Shown piece after piece: positions 34,117 through 42,374 of a stretch of DNA of 51,082 bases. The stretch is taken from assembly GCA_028821785.1 (NCBI GenBank), contig JAPKFC010000004.1, positions 1 through 51,082 of the forward strand, in the 5' to 3' direction. A program made the position numbers and the translations under genes. Origin of the DNA: Candidatus Poseidoniaceae archaeon (GTDB taxonomy: Archaea > Thermoplasmatota > Poseidoniia > Poseidoniales > Poseidoniaceae). Each line of letters begins with the position of its first letter. Positions within the stretch are counted from its first letter, which is position 1. The notes beneath the pieces are model-generated. The model saw only the letters and a list, made by a program, of their open reading frames with translations. It did not search any database and had not been told where the DNA came from.

Positions 34117-35091
34117 TCATTGTAAAAAACCTTCAATCGCTCGCTTGGCTAATACACGAACCATTTTTTTCCTATATCTTGGAGTCAGTGTAGTATTGTT
34201 AACTGGGTTGATCGACTTCTGAATCGCTACTGATAGTGATTTCACACTGTCTGCACCGTTCCAACCAGCAGCTAACGCCTCCGATACTTGTTCATCATGC
34301 ATTTTTGGTATTGATTCTAAAGCAGTCGACGCTATGAGCAGTGACTTTTCATCACCTGCAATCCATGATGCGGCAACTCCTGCCTCTGGGAAATCCCATG
34401 AATCACGAACGCGTAATTTTTGATAGCAGCCAGTTCTTTGTTGCGACTCTTTAGGAAGTGTTACTTTGAGCAAAAACTCACCTGCTTCAAGGACATTCTT
34501 TTTCTTACCATCCAATTGATAAAAGTCACCAATAGAAACTTGTCTTTGTCCTGAAGGACCAACAATGTGTACTACTGCTTCGAGAACCATCAAATTAGGA
34601 GCGAGATCACCTTGGTAAGTTGCAACACAGAGTGTATTTTGATTAGGAATTACTCTGCAATCAGAACCCGACCCACAATCTGCTTTATGACACCAATCAA
34701 TGCTACGTCGCCAATCTTCGCCTTGGTTATACCAAAAACACCGAGTATCCAGGCAAAGGTTTCCACCCATTGTTGCATTCTTTCTAATTAGAGATGAGGC
34801 GACTTTAGAAGCTGCTTCAACAATCAATGGATGTGCACCATTGGCTATTGTCAAATCTGATAACCGAGCCATACAACCAATTTCTGTAGCAGAAATCACA
34901 TTTGCACCTTCTATTTTTGCAAGAGAGATAACATGCGGCTTAGTGTTAATATGCCATTTGTAATTTGGAATCAAATCAGTTCCACCGGCAACCCAATCAA
35001 ATTGTTGGCCATCTTCAAGTAATTGCTTTGCAATCTCACATGCTTGTTCAACATTTGATGGATGATGTAGGGTAAAAGGAGGCATTAGCAT
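34117..35091 (-). CDS. Molybdenum hydroxylase FAD subunit with Cys-rich insert
   Basis: A 324-residue FAD-binding subunit of the xanthine dehydrogenase / CO dehydrogenase / 4-hydroxybenzoyl-CoA reductase superfamily. The FAD contacts VAGGTDLIP (about 35) and NATMGGNLCLDTRC (about 105-118) are present. Between about residues 113 and 155 lies an insert with Cys113, 118, 134, 139, 145 and 155, resembling the loop that holds an extra [4Fe-4S] cluster in 4-hydroxybenzoyl-CoA reductase beta subunits. The segment CRVIPNQNTLCVAT and the GDLAP after it also fit that group. Translation is coupled to the large subunit by a TGATG overlap. Confidence 0.87.
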   Translation of the reverse strand: MLMPPFTLHHPSNVEQACEIAKQLLEDGQQFDWVAGGTDLIPNYKWHINTKPHVISLAKIEGANVISATEIGCMARLSDLTIANGAHPLIVEAASKVASSLIRKNATMGGNLCLDTRCFWYNQGEDWRRSIDWCHKADCGSGSDCRVIPNQNTLCVATYQGDLAPNLMVLEAVVHIVGPSGQRQVSIGDFYQLDGKKKNVLEAGEFLLKVTLPKESQQRTGCYQKLRVRDSWDFPEAGVAASWIAGDEKSLLIASTALESIPKMHDEQVSEALAAGWNGADSVKSLSVAIQKSINPVNNTTLTPRYRKKMVRVLAKRAIEGFLQ

Positions 35092-37895
35092 CAATTATCA
35101 CCTTCCAGTTCACGTTGTTCTTTTTTGAGCCAGGCTTTTCCAGCAAATCCAAGTTCTGCTAATTGCTCAGGAAGAGGCTCTGTTGCTGCCCTCCAACCCT
35201 CCACTTGGTCTTCTAGAGGAATATTAGGGTCAAAGCCAAACAATACTCCGTTAACATATGCCGAGGTATCGTCACTTCGTTGTCTTGCAATATCTCTTAC
35301 CTTGTGCTGAACTGCTCTTTCAACAACAACTTGTTGCATGGCTGAATGAGTTAATCTCGGACTTTCTAATTCCAATGGGTCGTCAACAGACTGTGCCTTC
35401 ATTTTCTTTTCAATTGCAAAATATACAGTATCTGGTGTCAATGGTAAATCATTGATTCTAATTCCTATTGCATCATATACTGAATTTACAACAGCAGGCA
35501 ATATTGGCAGAAGCGGTCCTTCGCCTGCTTCTTTAGCACCGAATGGCCCTTCCGGGTCACACGATTCTACAATGATCGGTACAACATTAGGCATTTCATG
35601 AACTGATGGAATCTTGTATTCTAATAAATTAGCATTCTGTAAATGCCCTGTTCGACCATAGACCATTTCTTCAGAGATAACTTGTCCAAGTCCCATATGG
35701 CAAGAACCGATTATCTGTCCTTTAACAGCCAAAGGGTTCAATGCTCTACCACAATCATGGGCTGCCCAAACATTTGTGCACTTTATCTTGCCCGTTTCAA
35801 TGTCAACATCGGTTTCTGCAACATATGCAGAGAATGAATATGCAGGGGCTAATCCTGCTGCTGCTCCTTTGTGAACCCCACCCATAGGAGGGGAGCGGTA
35901 GGCTCCACTAGAGATTAGTGCACCTTTATCTTCTTGGGCTTTGTGTAATGCTTTGAGATAAGAAACACCAATCGATGGGTCATGCTTGTAGTAGATTCTT
36001 CTATCGTTTAGAACAAGAAGGTCAGGATGGTATCCAATCATTTCCCAAGCAGCATTTAGCAACTTATCTCTAATCCCAATCGCTGCACGGATTGCAGCGT
36101 TTGCGTTCATAAAAGTAACACGGCTGGAATATGAACCAAGGTCAACTGGGCTGGTATCGCTTTCATGTGAACGAACATGAATCATTTCAATCGGTAATGC
36201 TAATACTTCAGCAACCACTTGTGCTATTGCAGTAGTGGAACCTTGTCCAATCTCTGCTGCACCGGAATGAACTGTAACGCCGCCATCCATATCGACTTGA
36301 ATATGCACTGTTGCATGTGGGAACTTGTTCGGATCCCAATGAATCGGTAGCCCTGAACCACTGATGAAAAACCCACAACCAATTCCAATTCCTTTACCAA
36401 GAGGTAATTGTCTAAACTTATTGTCCCAATCAGAACCTTCTCTAACCTTCTCAAGTGCTTCACGCATACCATTACTGGTAATCCTGAATCCACTGATTGT
36501 TCTGCTATGTGGTGGCAAAAGATTGGCTAACCTCAAATCGATTGGATCAACTGATAAATCCTCAGCCATTTGGTCAAGTCCAACTTCTACCGCACATCTT
36601 GTATTGACAGCACCATGGCCTCGCATTGCGCCACTTGCTGGTTTATTTGTCCAAACTCTTGCACCAGTATAATGGAATGAGCCTAATTCATATGGAGCGG
36701 TTGCTAAAACTCCATTGTAGTATGAAGTGACGTGACCAAAACTAGCGAATCCTCCACCATCGATTAAAGCATCAATATCAAAACCAGTAATTCTTGCTTC
36801 TTTATCCGCACTCATTTTCACTTCGATATGACTTGGATGTCGCCCTCTATTGATCATATAGACTTCTTCTCGATCAAATGTAATTCTAACAGGGCGACCA
36901 CATTTTCGCGACAATAGTGCCGCACACATCTCGTGAGGGAATGGGTCTGATTTTCCACCAAATCCGCCACCTACAAAGGTTCTAATGACATTTATTTGAT
37001 GCATTGGGACTGATAAGACTGTTGAAAGTGCTCGATGTGTGTAGTGAGGTACTTGACTTGGAGTGTACAATTGTAAACGCCCATTTGGACCCCAATGTGC
37101 GACTACTGCATGAGGTTCTGTGAAACCGTGATGTACTCCTTTCATGGTCCATTTGTTATGATTGCTGGCTGAAGGTTTGTCAATTAAACTTCGGTCGCCG
37201 AATTCTTGGAATACTCGCTTTTGAACATTGGTCTTGGCGAGGTGGTATTTCCCTCTCCAATGAATCGGTTCGTCGGCATCTTCCAAACCTTTCTTTGGGT
37301 CAAAGACTGGTTCAAGTTCTTCATATTCTACTTCAAACAAAGACAGGGCATGTAGCGCTGTGGCATCATCAACCGCTGCCACACAGGCTACTAAATCTCC
37401 AACGTGTCTGACTTTATCGACCGCCATTGCGTGTTCATCTTTTGTTACTGGCAGAACACCGAAACTGATTGTAGAATCCTGCCCAGTTGCTACAGCCAAT
37501 ACACCTGGTAAAGCCTCAACTTTACTAGTGTCAATAGAGATTACTTTAGCGTAGTGATGTGGTGAGCGTAATATTTTTGCAACGCATTCATTTGGCAATC
37601 TTACATCATCGCCATACCATGCTTGACCCGTTACTTTGGCATTGGAATCTACTAATTTCATTGATTTACCAACGGTTGTTCCGGTTCTGATCCTATCGTG
37701 TACATGAGCACCTGCTGGTTGCTTTTCACGACCCCCGACCATCTCTGGAATGAATTGCAAGTCGCGCTTTGCCATTTGTGGCCGTGAACCGCCGGAACCG
37801 GGAGGTGGGAAAGATTGCTTTCCCGCAACGCGCTTACCATCTTTGCGAGTGATGTTACCTCCACCACTTGGCTGTTGTTTGTATCCACCTGACAT
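35091..37895 (-). CDS. Molybdenum hydroxylase large (molybdopterin) subunit, 4-hydroxybenzoyl-CoA reductase-like
   Basis: Catalytic subunit of 934 residues, longer than the ~770 usual for this group because of an ~80-residue N-terminal and ~100-residue C-terminal extension. Cofactor-binding blocks are TFVGGGFGGKSDPFPHE, SGAMRGHGAVNTRCAVE, DLGSYSSRVTFMNANAA and, near the C-terminus, GAKEAGEGPLLPILP with the catalytic Glu. The CODH form I active-site loop with its Cys is absent, and the blocks fit the 4-hydroxybenzoyl-CoA reductase/xanthine dehydrogenase side of the family. Substrate is unknown. It follows the iron-sulfur subunit by 4 nt. Confidence 0.9.
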   Translation of the reverse strand: MSGGYKQQPSGGGNITRKDGKRVAGKQSFPPPGSGGSRPQMAKRDLQFIPEMVGGREKQPAGAHVHDRIRTGTTVGKSMKLVDSNAKVTGQAWYGDDVRLPNECVAKILRSPHHYAKVISIDTSKVEALPGVLAVATGQDSTISFGVLPVTKDEHAMAVDKVRHVGDLVACVAAVDDATALHALSLFEVEYEELEPVFDPKKGLEDADEPIHWRGKYHLAKTNVQKRVFQEFGDRSLIDKPSASNHNKWTMKGVHHGFTEPHAVVAHWGPNGRLQLYTPSQVPHYTHRALSTVLSVPMHQINVIRTFVGGGFGGKSDPFPHEMCAALLSRKCGRPVRITFDREEVYMINRGRHPSHIEVKMSADKEARITGFDIDALIDGGGFASFGHVTSYYNGVLATAPYELGSFHYTGARVWTNKPASGAMRGHGAVNTRCAVEVGLDQMAEDLSVDPIDLRLANLLPPHSRTISGFRITSNGMREALEKVREGSDWDNKFRQLPLGKGIGIGCGFFISGSGLPIHWDPNKFPHATVHIQVDMDGGVTVHSGAAEIGQGSTTAIAQVVAEVLALPIEMIHVRSHESDTSPVDLGSYSSRVTFMNANAAIRAAIGIRDKLLNAAWEMIGYHPDLLVLNDRRIYYKHDPSIGVSYLKALHKAQEDKGALISSGAYRSPPMGGVHKGAAAGLAPAYSFSAYVAETDVDIETGKIKCTNVWAAHDCGRALNPLAVKGQIIGSCHMGLGQVISEEMVYGRTGHLQNANLLEYKIPSVHEMPNVVPIIVESCDPEGPFGAKEAGEGPLLPILPAVVNSVYDAIGIRINDLPLTPDTVYFAIEKKMKAQSVDDPLELESPRLTHSAMQQVVVERAVQHKVRDIARQRSDDTSAYVNGVLFGFDPNIPLEDQVEGWRAATEPLPEQLAELGFAGKAWLKKEQRELEGDN

Positions 37896-37899
37896 GACA

Positions 37900-38478
37900 T
37901 CACCTAGCGTGGCCCGGAGGCATTTGTGGTTCTTCAGGACCGGATGGATGTGGGTCTGGATGTGGTGAACTCGCTGGCTCCCCAGCTTCTACTTCGCCTC
38001 TATGAATAGCCGCTGCTGCCTGAATAGATTCTACAATTTGTTGATATCCGGTGCATCTGCATAGATTTCCTTCAATTGCAGTTTTTACCTCTTCATCTGT
38101 TGGGGAAGTATTTGTATTGAGCAAAGATTGTGCCGAAATAAGGAATCCCGGAGTACAAAATCCACATTGAGAGCCACCATACTTTGCAAAACAATTCTGA
38201 ATCGGAGCAAGATGTGCGCCGTCTGCAAGACCTTCTACGGTTGTGATTTCACATTGTGAAACTTGTCCAGCGAAAGTAAGACAAGAAAGTTGTGGTTGCC
38301 CATCGACCATTACCGTACAACAGCCACAAGTACCCAAATCACAACCCCTTTTCACTCCTAAAGTGCCTACTTTATCTCGTAGCACATCGAGTAGTGTTGC
38401 ATTAGATGTTGTGAGGATTTCAACATCCTCTCCATTGACCTTTGCTGACCAAATTTCCTTAGCTCCAACTGGTAGCAT
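37900..38478 (-). CDS. Molybdenum hydroxylase [2Fe-2S] subunit
   Basis: Small electron-transfer subunit, about 192 residues from the ATG at 38478 (211 from a GTG at 38535). The plant-ferredoxin-type cluster is bound by GCDLGTCGCCTVMVDG and the following LSCLTFA. The second cluster is bound by CGFCTPGF and GNLCRCTGYQQI. The last ~35 residues are an unusual Pro/His/Glu-rich tail. It is the first gene of the hydroxylase operon, in the order S-L-M. Electrons would pass from the molybdenum site through these clusters to the FAD subunit. Confidence 0.93.
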   Translation of the reverse strand: MLPVGAKEIWSAKVNGEDVEILTTSNATLLDVLRDKVGTLGVKRGCDLGTCGCCTVMVDGQPQLSCLTFAGQVSQCEITTVEGLADGAHLAPIQNCFAKYGGSQCGFCTPGFLISAQSLLNTNTSPTDEEVKTAIEGNLCRCTGYQQIVESIQAAAAIHRGEVEAGEPASSPHPDPHPSGPEEPQMPPGHAR

Positions 38479-38560
38479 ATCAACATGTTCTGTCCCTACC
38501 ACGATAGTCGCCCATGGCGACCTATTGACGCCCACTAATGATGCTATTGGAAAAGTAATC

Positions 38561-40159
38561 TCAACTACTTTGCCGATAACTTACTGCAGAAAAATCATCC
38601 ATTCCAGTTTGAGGTTCAACCCAATCAGGGTCTCCTGGCAGCACTAATCCATCTCCTAACTGAGTTAATTGTTGAGCAATAGAACGTTGGTTTTGTTGTA
38701 ATTTTTCCCAATCAATTTCATCGTCTGACCATCGAGACCATCTCTTCAAACTACGATGACTACGGACTAAATTTGCATATAGTTTCAAATGTAACTTGGC
38801 TGAGTTTGGCCACCAATACATGAAAATTAGGAAAACGAAGATGAATGGCAAATGTGTTAAAGATTCTAATAACCAATGCATAGACAATAATTCATTGACT
38901 GGACTAGTCTCAGCCAATAGCGCCCAAGTAACCATTAGAGATGCAATGACCCACCAAATTGGGAAGGTAATTACGGCTGCAAGAACTTTGTATGTCCCCA
39001 ATGCAGACTTGTCTACTGCATCTGATTTCTTCAAAAAATGCATCACTAAGTAATTGGTTTGATAGGCAGGCATATTGCCAATTACTGCACTCCAAGTGAT
39101 TAATCCAAGCATCCAAACGGCAGCCCATGCCCACTTTACCATTAGGATGAAGCCGTTAGATGTGCTCATTCGTTCGGGCTTACTGTCAACATCTAACGGA
39201 CTGATTCCTCGATCATCCAAATTTGCAAAATGTTCGGTGCAATCTTCAACAATTTTTGCAGTCTTTTCTGGTTCGTTTTGAGCCATGAACTCCCATCCAG
39301 CACGAATTCTTCTAGCACCTAATACCGATTGATAATAAGTTGGTTTTGTAAAAGCCTCACCCATTTGTCGAGCCCTCTCAGCATGGACTACTCCTTTCCC
39401 TCTCCAAATGAATTCCCTTTCTTCCCAAGAGGTTTTGGATAGTGATGCGCGTTTTAATTCAAAATCAATGGCTTTTGTCACCGAAGTAACCCATTCTCTA
39501 TCGAGTTTATCTTGCACTTCAAAGTCCTCAATAATCTCAGGTAATTGTGGTAAGACCATCGGTCTTTCAATAACTACTGCACAACGTTCTCTGAAAGTAG
39601 CTGCATCAGAATAGTGCAACCCGATTGGCACCAATTGGGGTCTTGGTTTACCCATCTCTTCCGCTTCTCTAATCGCTGCTTTGATAATTCTTGCAGCCCC
39701 CGAGCGAGCCTGTTTGGAACTCGCCTCTGAATGGGTCGTTCCTTCGGGGAAAATAATCAACCTTCCACCATTTGCAACAGCGCTTGATACTGTCGCTAAT
39801 TGATTTTTATTCCTATCGCTTGCAGCCGCTTTGTTTTTACTATCTTGTGAACGTTCAATCGGCAAGGCTCCCGCAGCTTTGATGAATCTGCCTAAAATTG
39901 GTACTTTGAAGAGTGTATGTTTGGCAATCATCGACTGCTTACCAGGTAGGGAAGCATGCATTAGCATGGGGTCGATAAGTCCTGATGGGTGCCATGCAAT
40001 GAATAGAAGTCCGCCTTCTGATGGCAGATTATCTGAATCTATCAGATCAATTTCTCGGAACCAAACAGATACTAAAGCACGTGTAAATCTGCGGGTCAGG
40101 CGATAAATGAATCCAACTTTGGGATGACTATCTCCGACCGGGTCTTTTAGCCACTTCAT
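38561..40159 (-). CDS. PlsC/GPAT-type acyltransferase with membrane C-terminus
   Basis: A 532-residue glycerolipid acyltransferase-like protein. The acyltransferase domain (about 30-230) has the catalytic motif FIAWHPSGLIDP, the block GRFIKAAGALPIER, and GRLIIFPEGTTHSE. The HPxxxIDP form occurs in glycerol-3-phosphate acyltransferases such as yeast Sct1/Gpt2 and bacterial relatives. The C-terminal half has three or four transmembrane segments (WAWAAVWMLGLITWSAVI and LTHLPFIFVFLIFMYWW). Acyl transfer to a glycerol backbone is unexpected in an ether-lipid archaeon. The gene is 25 nt upstream of the hydroxylase small subunit (GTG start), so it may be co-transcribed. Confidence 0.87.
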   Translation of the reverse strand: MKWLKDPVGDSHPKVGFIYRLTRRFTRALVSVWFREIDLIDSDNLPSEGGLLFIAWHPSGLIDPMLMHASLPGKQSMIAKHTLFKVPILGRFIKAAGALPIERSQDSKNKAAASDRNKNQLATVSSAVANGGRLIIFPEGTTHSEASSKQARSGAARIIKAAIREAEEMGKPRPQLVPIGLHYSDAATFRERCAVVIERPMVLPQLPEIIEDFEVQDKLDREWVTSVTKAIDFELKRASLSKTSWEEREFIWRGKGVVHAERARQMGEAFTKPTYYQSVLGARRIRAGWEFMAQNEPEKTAKIVEDCTEHFANLDDRGISPLDVDSKPERMSTSNGFILMVKWAWAAVWMLGLITWSAVIGNMPAYQTNYLVMHFLKKSDAVDKSALGTYKVLAAVITFPIWWVIASLMVTWALLAETSPVNELLSMHWLLESLTHLPFIFVFLIFMYWWPNSAKLHLKLYANLVRSHRSLKRWSRWSDDEIDWEKLQQNQRSIAQQLTQLGDGLVLPGDPDWVEPQTGMDDFSAVSYRQSS

Positions 40160-40236
40160 AACCGACCCTAGTTCTAATAGTAATTGAAATAATCACCGGA
40201 CACTATGGCTAAAGAGGTTCTATTGTGATTGAAATA

Positions 40237-42222
40237 TCAATCATCAAGTTCTGCATCTACTATTGATTCAATGTCATCATCAATTGATTCAACATATTGT
40301 TTAGCAGAAACATCAACTGATGCTAAACTTCCTTCTTCCTTGTCGGTAACTAATCCTGCGATCAACAGTACTGCTAAGAAAACTATTGCGAAAGCGCCTA
40401 TTGCGAGAGCAATGCTAGAAATTCCATCTCCATTACCACTTGATGATGAAAGTTCTTTGCTCGGATTCATTAACATAATATCTGCAGTAATAATCGCTGT
40501 TGAATAAGAATCTCCGTCCCCATTGCCAATTCCACGAATAGAAATGGTGTGATTCCCTTCTAAAGTAATTCCAGGCAGATGTTCTAGGTTATGAATTAAA
40601 TCAATGGCTGAAATAGTAAATTCGTCATCGCCATGGTCAAATGAATGAAGGTTGCTCCAATCATCTCTTAGATGATTGCTTCTCCATTGAATTGTATCCA
40701 CTGTTTGTGAAATATTGAATTCCATTACATCTGAACTCTCTAAATGAATACGGTTATCCATGCCAATTTCAGTAATGATATTGATTGTAATATTATTGTT
40801 AAAGTCATAATCTTGTTGTGCTGCTTCCATTACAGAATCAAGTGCTCTTACTTCACCATGACCGTATACATTGTTTTGGCGGTTCTTAGGAGCAAGATCC
40901 TCGATACAAGGTTCATTTTTCAACATATATTCACAGCGACGATAGGTTGCAGTTTCTTGCATTATATTTCGGACATCGAATGGAGATAAATCTGGATTCG
41001 CTTGGTACATTAATGCTGCAACTCCTGCAGCACCTGGTGTCGCCATTGAAGTCCCTGACATGTCGGTATATCCAGTACCACTATTTGCTTCAACAGACAT
41101 TACATTAGAACCGACAAAAGCAACATTTGGCTTTATTCTTCCTTCTTCGGATGGCCCTTGGCTAGAATATACTGCGATTCCAGAATCCTTGTCCAATGCT
41201 CCAACTGTGATTACATCTTCAGCGGAACCTGGAGTTCCGATTGAACCTGATACGGCACTGTTTCCTGCTGCTATAAATAATGCAATTCCAGAACGAACCA
41301 TTTCATTTGCATAGCGATTAACACTGTCTTCTTCAGATGATGTCCATTCGATAGGGCCAGGTCCTCCAAGACTCATGGATGCTGCACGTATATTGAATTC
41401 GAAGCGATGATCAACTGTCCACTGCATACCTGCCATAACTGTTGCAAATGAACCTGAGCCGGCGCCATCAAGCACCTTGACACCGACTAAAAATGCCTGT
41501 GGAGCCATTCCGATATGCTCGTAATTAGGCGCTCCAGTTCCAGCGGTTGTACCAGCACAGTGAGAACCATGGCCATGGTCATCGTAAGGGAATATTTCGG
41601 TTCCATTGGTCGCTGCTGGATTATTTACTGGATCGTAAAAGGCAATCACTTTCGGGTCATAGGTTGAGTTATCATCATCCAAATCATCAATACTTGCGTG
41701 CGCTCCATCAATTCCGGTGTCAATGATGGCAACAGTAGAACCCGCTCCATCATAGCCAGTATTTTGCCAAACTTGGTCGACTCCATGCAATACTGCTGAA
41801 TCTCCATTAGCTATTGTCAAAACACCATCCAATTCAACCATAACTACACCTGGTAGTGAAATCGTTTCTAAAATAGAGCCCGCTGGAACTCTTCCTGCAA
41901 GTGCATCAATATGCTTTAATGTCCATTGATGTTGATAATTTACTTCTCGTTCTAGTAATTCAATTTCTTCTTGGCCAGGTGTGTGGTCAAAATCAATGAT
42001 TAGCGGCAATGTCTCAAATTCATCTAAGAAGATTGGATTGTCCTTGTGCAACTCGACCATATCTCCAATCTTGTTTTGATTGCGGTCAACTGTTGTTTCA
42101 ACCCACCAACCTTCTTCGGAATTATCCTCGGATATTTCTGCATTAACTGGTGCTGACATCATCAAAGTTGGCAATAAAAAAATAGTCATACAGAATATTG
42201 CCATTGCGTTCCGGAATGCCAT
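40237..42222 (-). CDS. Secreted subtilisin-like serine protease (S8), C-terminally anchored
   Basis: A 661-residue subtilase. A signal peptide (MAIFCMTIFLLPTLMMSAPV) is followed by a likely I9-type propeptide (about 70-135). The catalytic domain has Asp168 in VAIIDTGIDG, His218 in DDHGHGSHCAGT, Asn321 in FIAAGNSAVSG and Ser392 in MSGTSMATPGAAG. A strand-rich C-terminal region (about 475-585) precedes a transmembrane helix (ISSIALAIGAFAIVFLAVLL) and an acidic tail. It probably acts at the cell surface on extracellular protein. It is divergent from the giant membrane protein gene. Confidence 0.96.
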   Translation of the reverse strand: MAFRNAMAIFCMTIFLLPTLMMSAPVNAEISEDNSEEGWWVETTVDRNQNKIGDMVELHKDNPIFLDEFETLPLIIDFDHTPGQEEIELLEREVNYQHQWTLKHIDALAGRVPAGSILETISLPGVVMVELDGVLTIANGDSAVLHGVDQVWQNTGYDGAGSTVAIIDTGIDGAHASIDDLDDDNSTYDPKVIAFYDPVNNPAATNGTEIFPYDDHGHGSHCAGTTAGTGAPNYEHIGMAPQAFLVGVKVLDGAGSGSFATVMAGMQWTVDHRFEFNIRAASMSLGGPGPIEWTSSEEDSVNRYANEMVRSGIALFIAAGNSAVSGSIGTPGSAEDVITVGALDKDSGIAVYSSQGPSEEGRIKPNVAFVGSNVMSVEANSGTGYTDMSGTSMATPGAAGVAALMYQANPDLSPFDVRNIMQETATYRRCEYMLKNEPCIEDLAPKNRQNNVYGHGEVRALDSVMEAAQQDYDFNNNITINIITEIGMDNRIHLESSDVMEFNISQTVDTIQWRSNHLRDDWSNLHSFDHGDDEFTISAIDLIHNLEHLPGITLEGNHTISIRGIGNGDGDSYSTAIITADIMLMNPSKELSSSSGNGDGISSIALAIGAFAIVFLAVLLIAGLVTDKEEGSLASVDVSAKQYVESIDDDIESIVDAELDD

Positions 42223-42309
42223 CTTGTCACCACCTACAAGGCATCCACTAGCGTTTATCCTTTCAATATAGTGTTTGGTAGTTTTTACATTCGGAATAAA
42301 TATTTCAAT

Positions 42310-42321
42310 AGCAATATTGCT
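42310..42321. promoter_or_regulatory. 12-bp palindrome in a divergent promoter region
   Basis: AGCAATATTGCT is a perfect palindrome in the 152-base gap between the subtilase and the giant membrane protein. AT-rich TATA-like sequence (ATAAATATTT) lies next to it at 42297-42305. It is short enough to occur by chance. Confidence 0.3.
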
Positions 42322-42374
42322 GATTTCCCTTACTTGCCGGAATAATCCTTATAGCAAGAGGTTGTAATCAATGA

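Noticed and set aside
34117..38535. Aerobic CO dehydrogenase
   Set aside because: The large subunit lacks the Cys-containing active-site loop of form I CoxL, and the FAD subunit has a Cys-rich insert not seen in CoxM.
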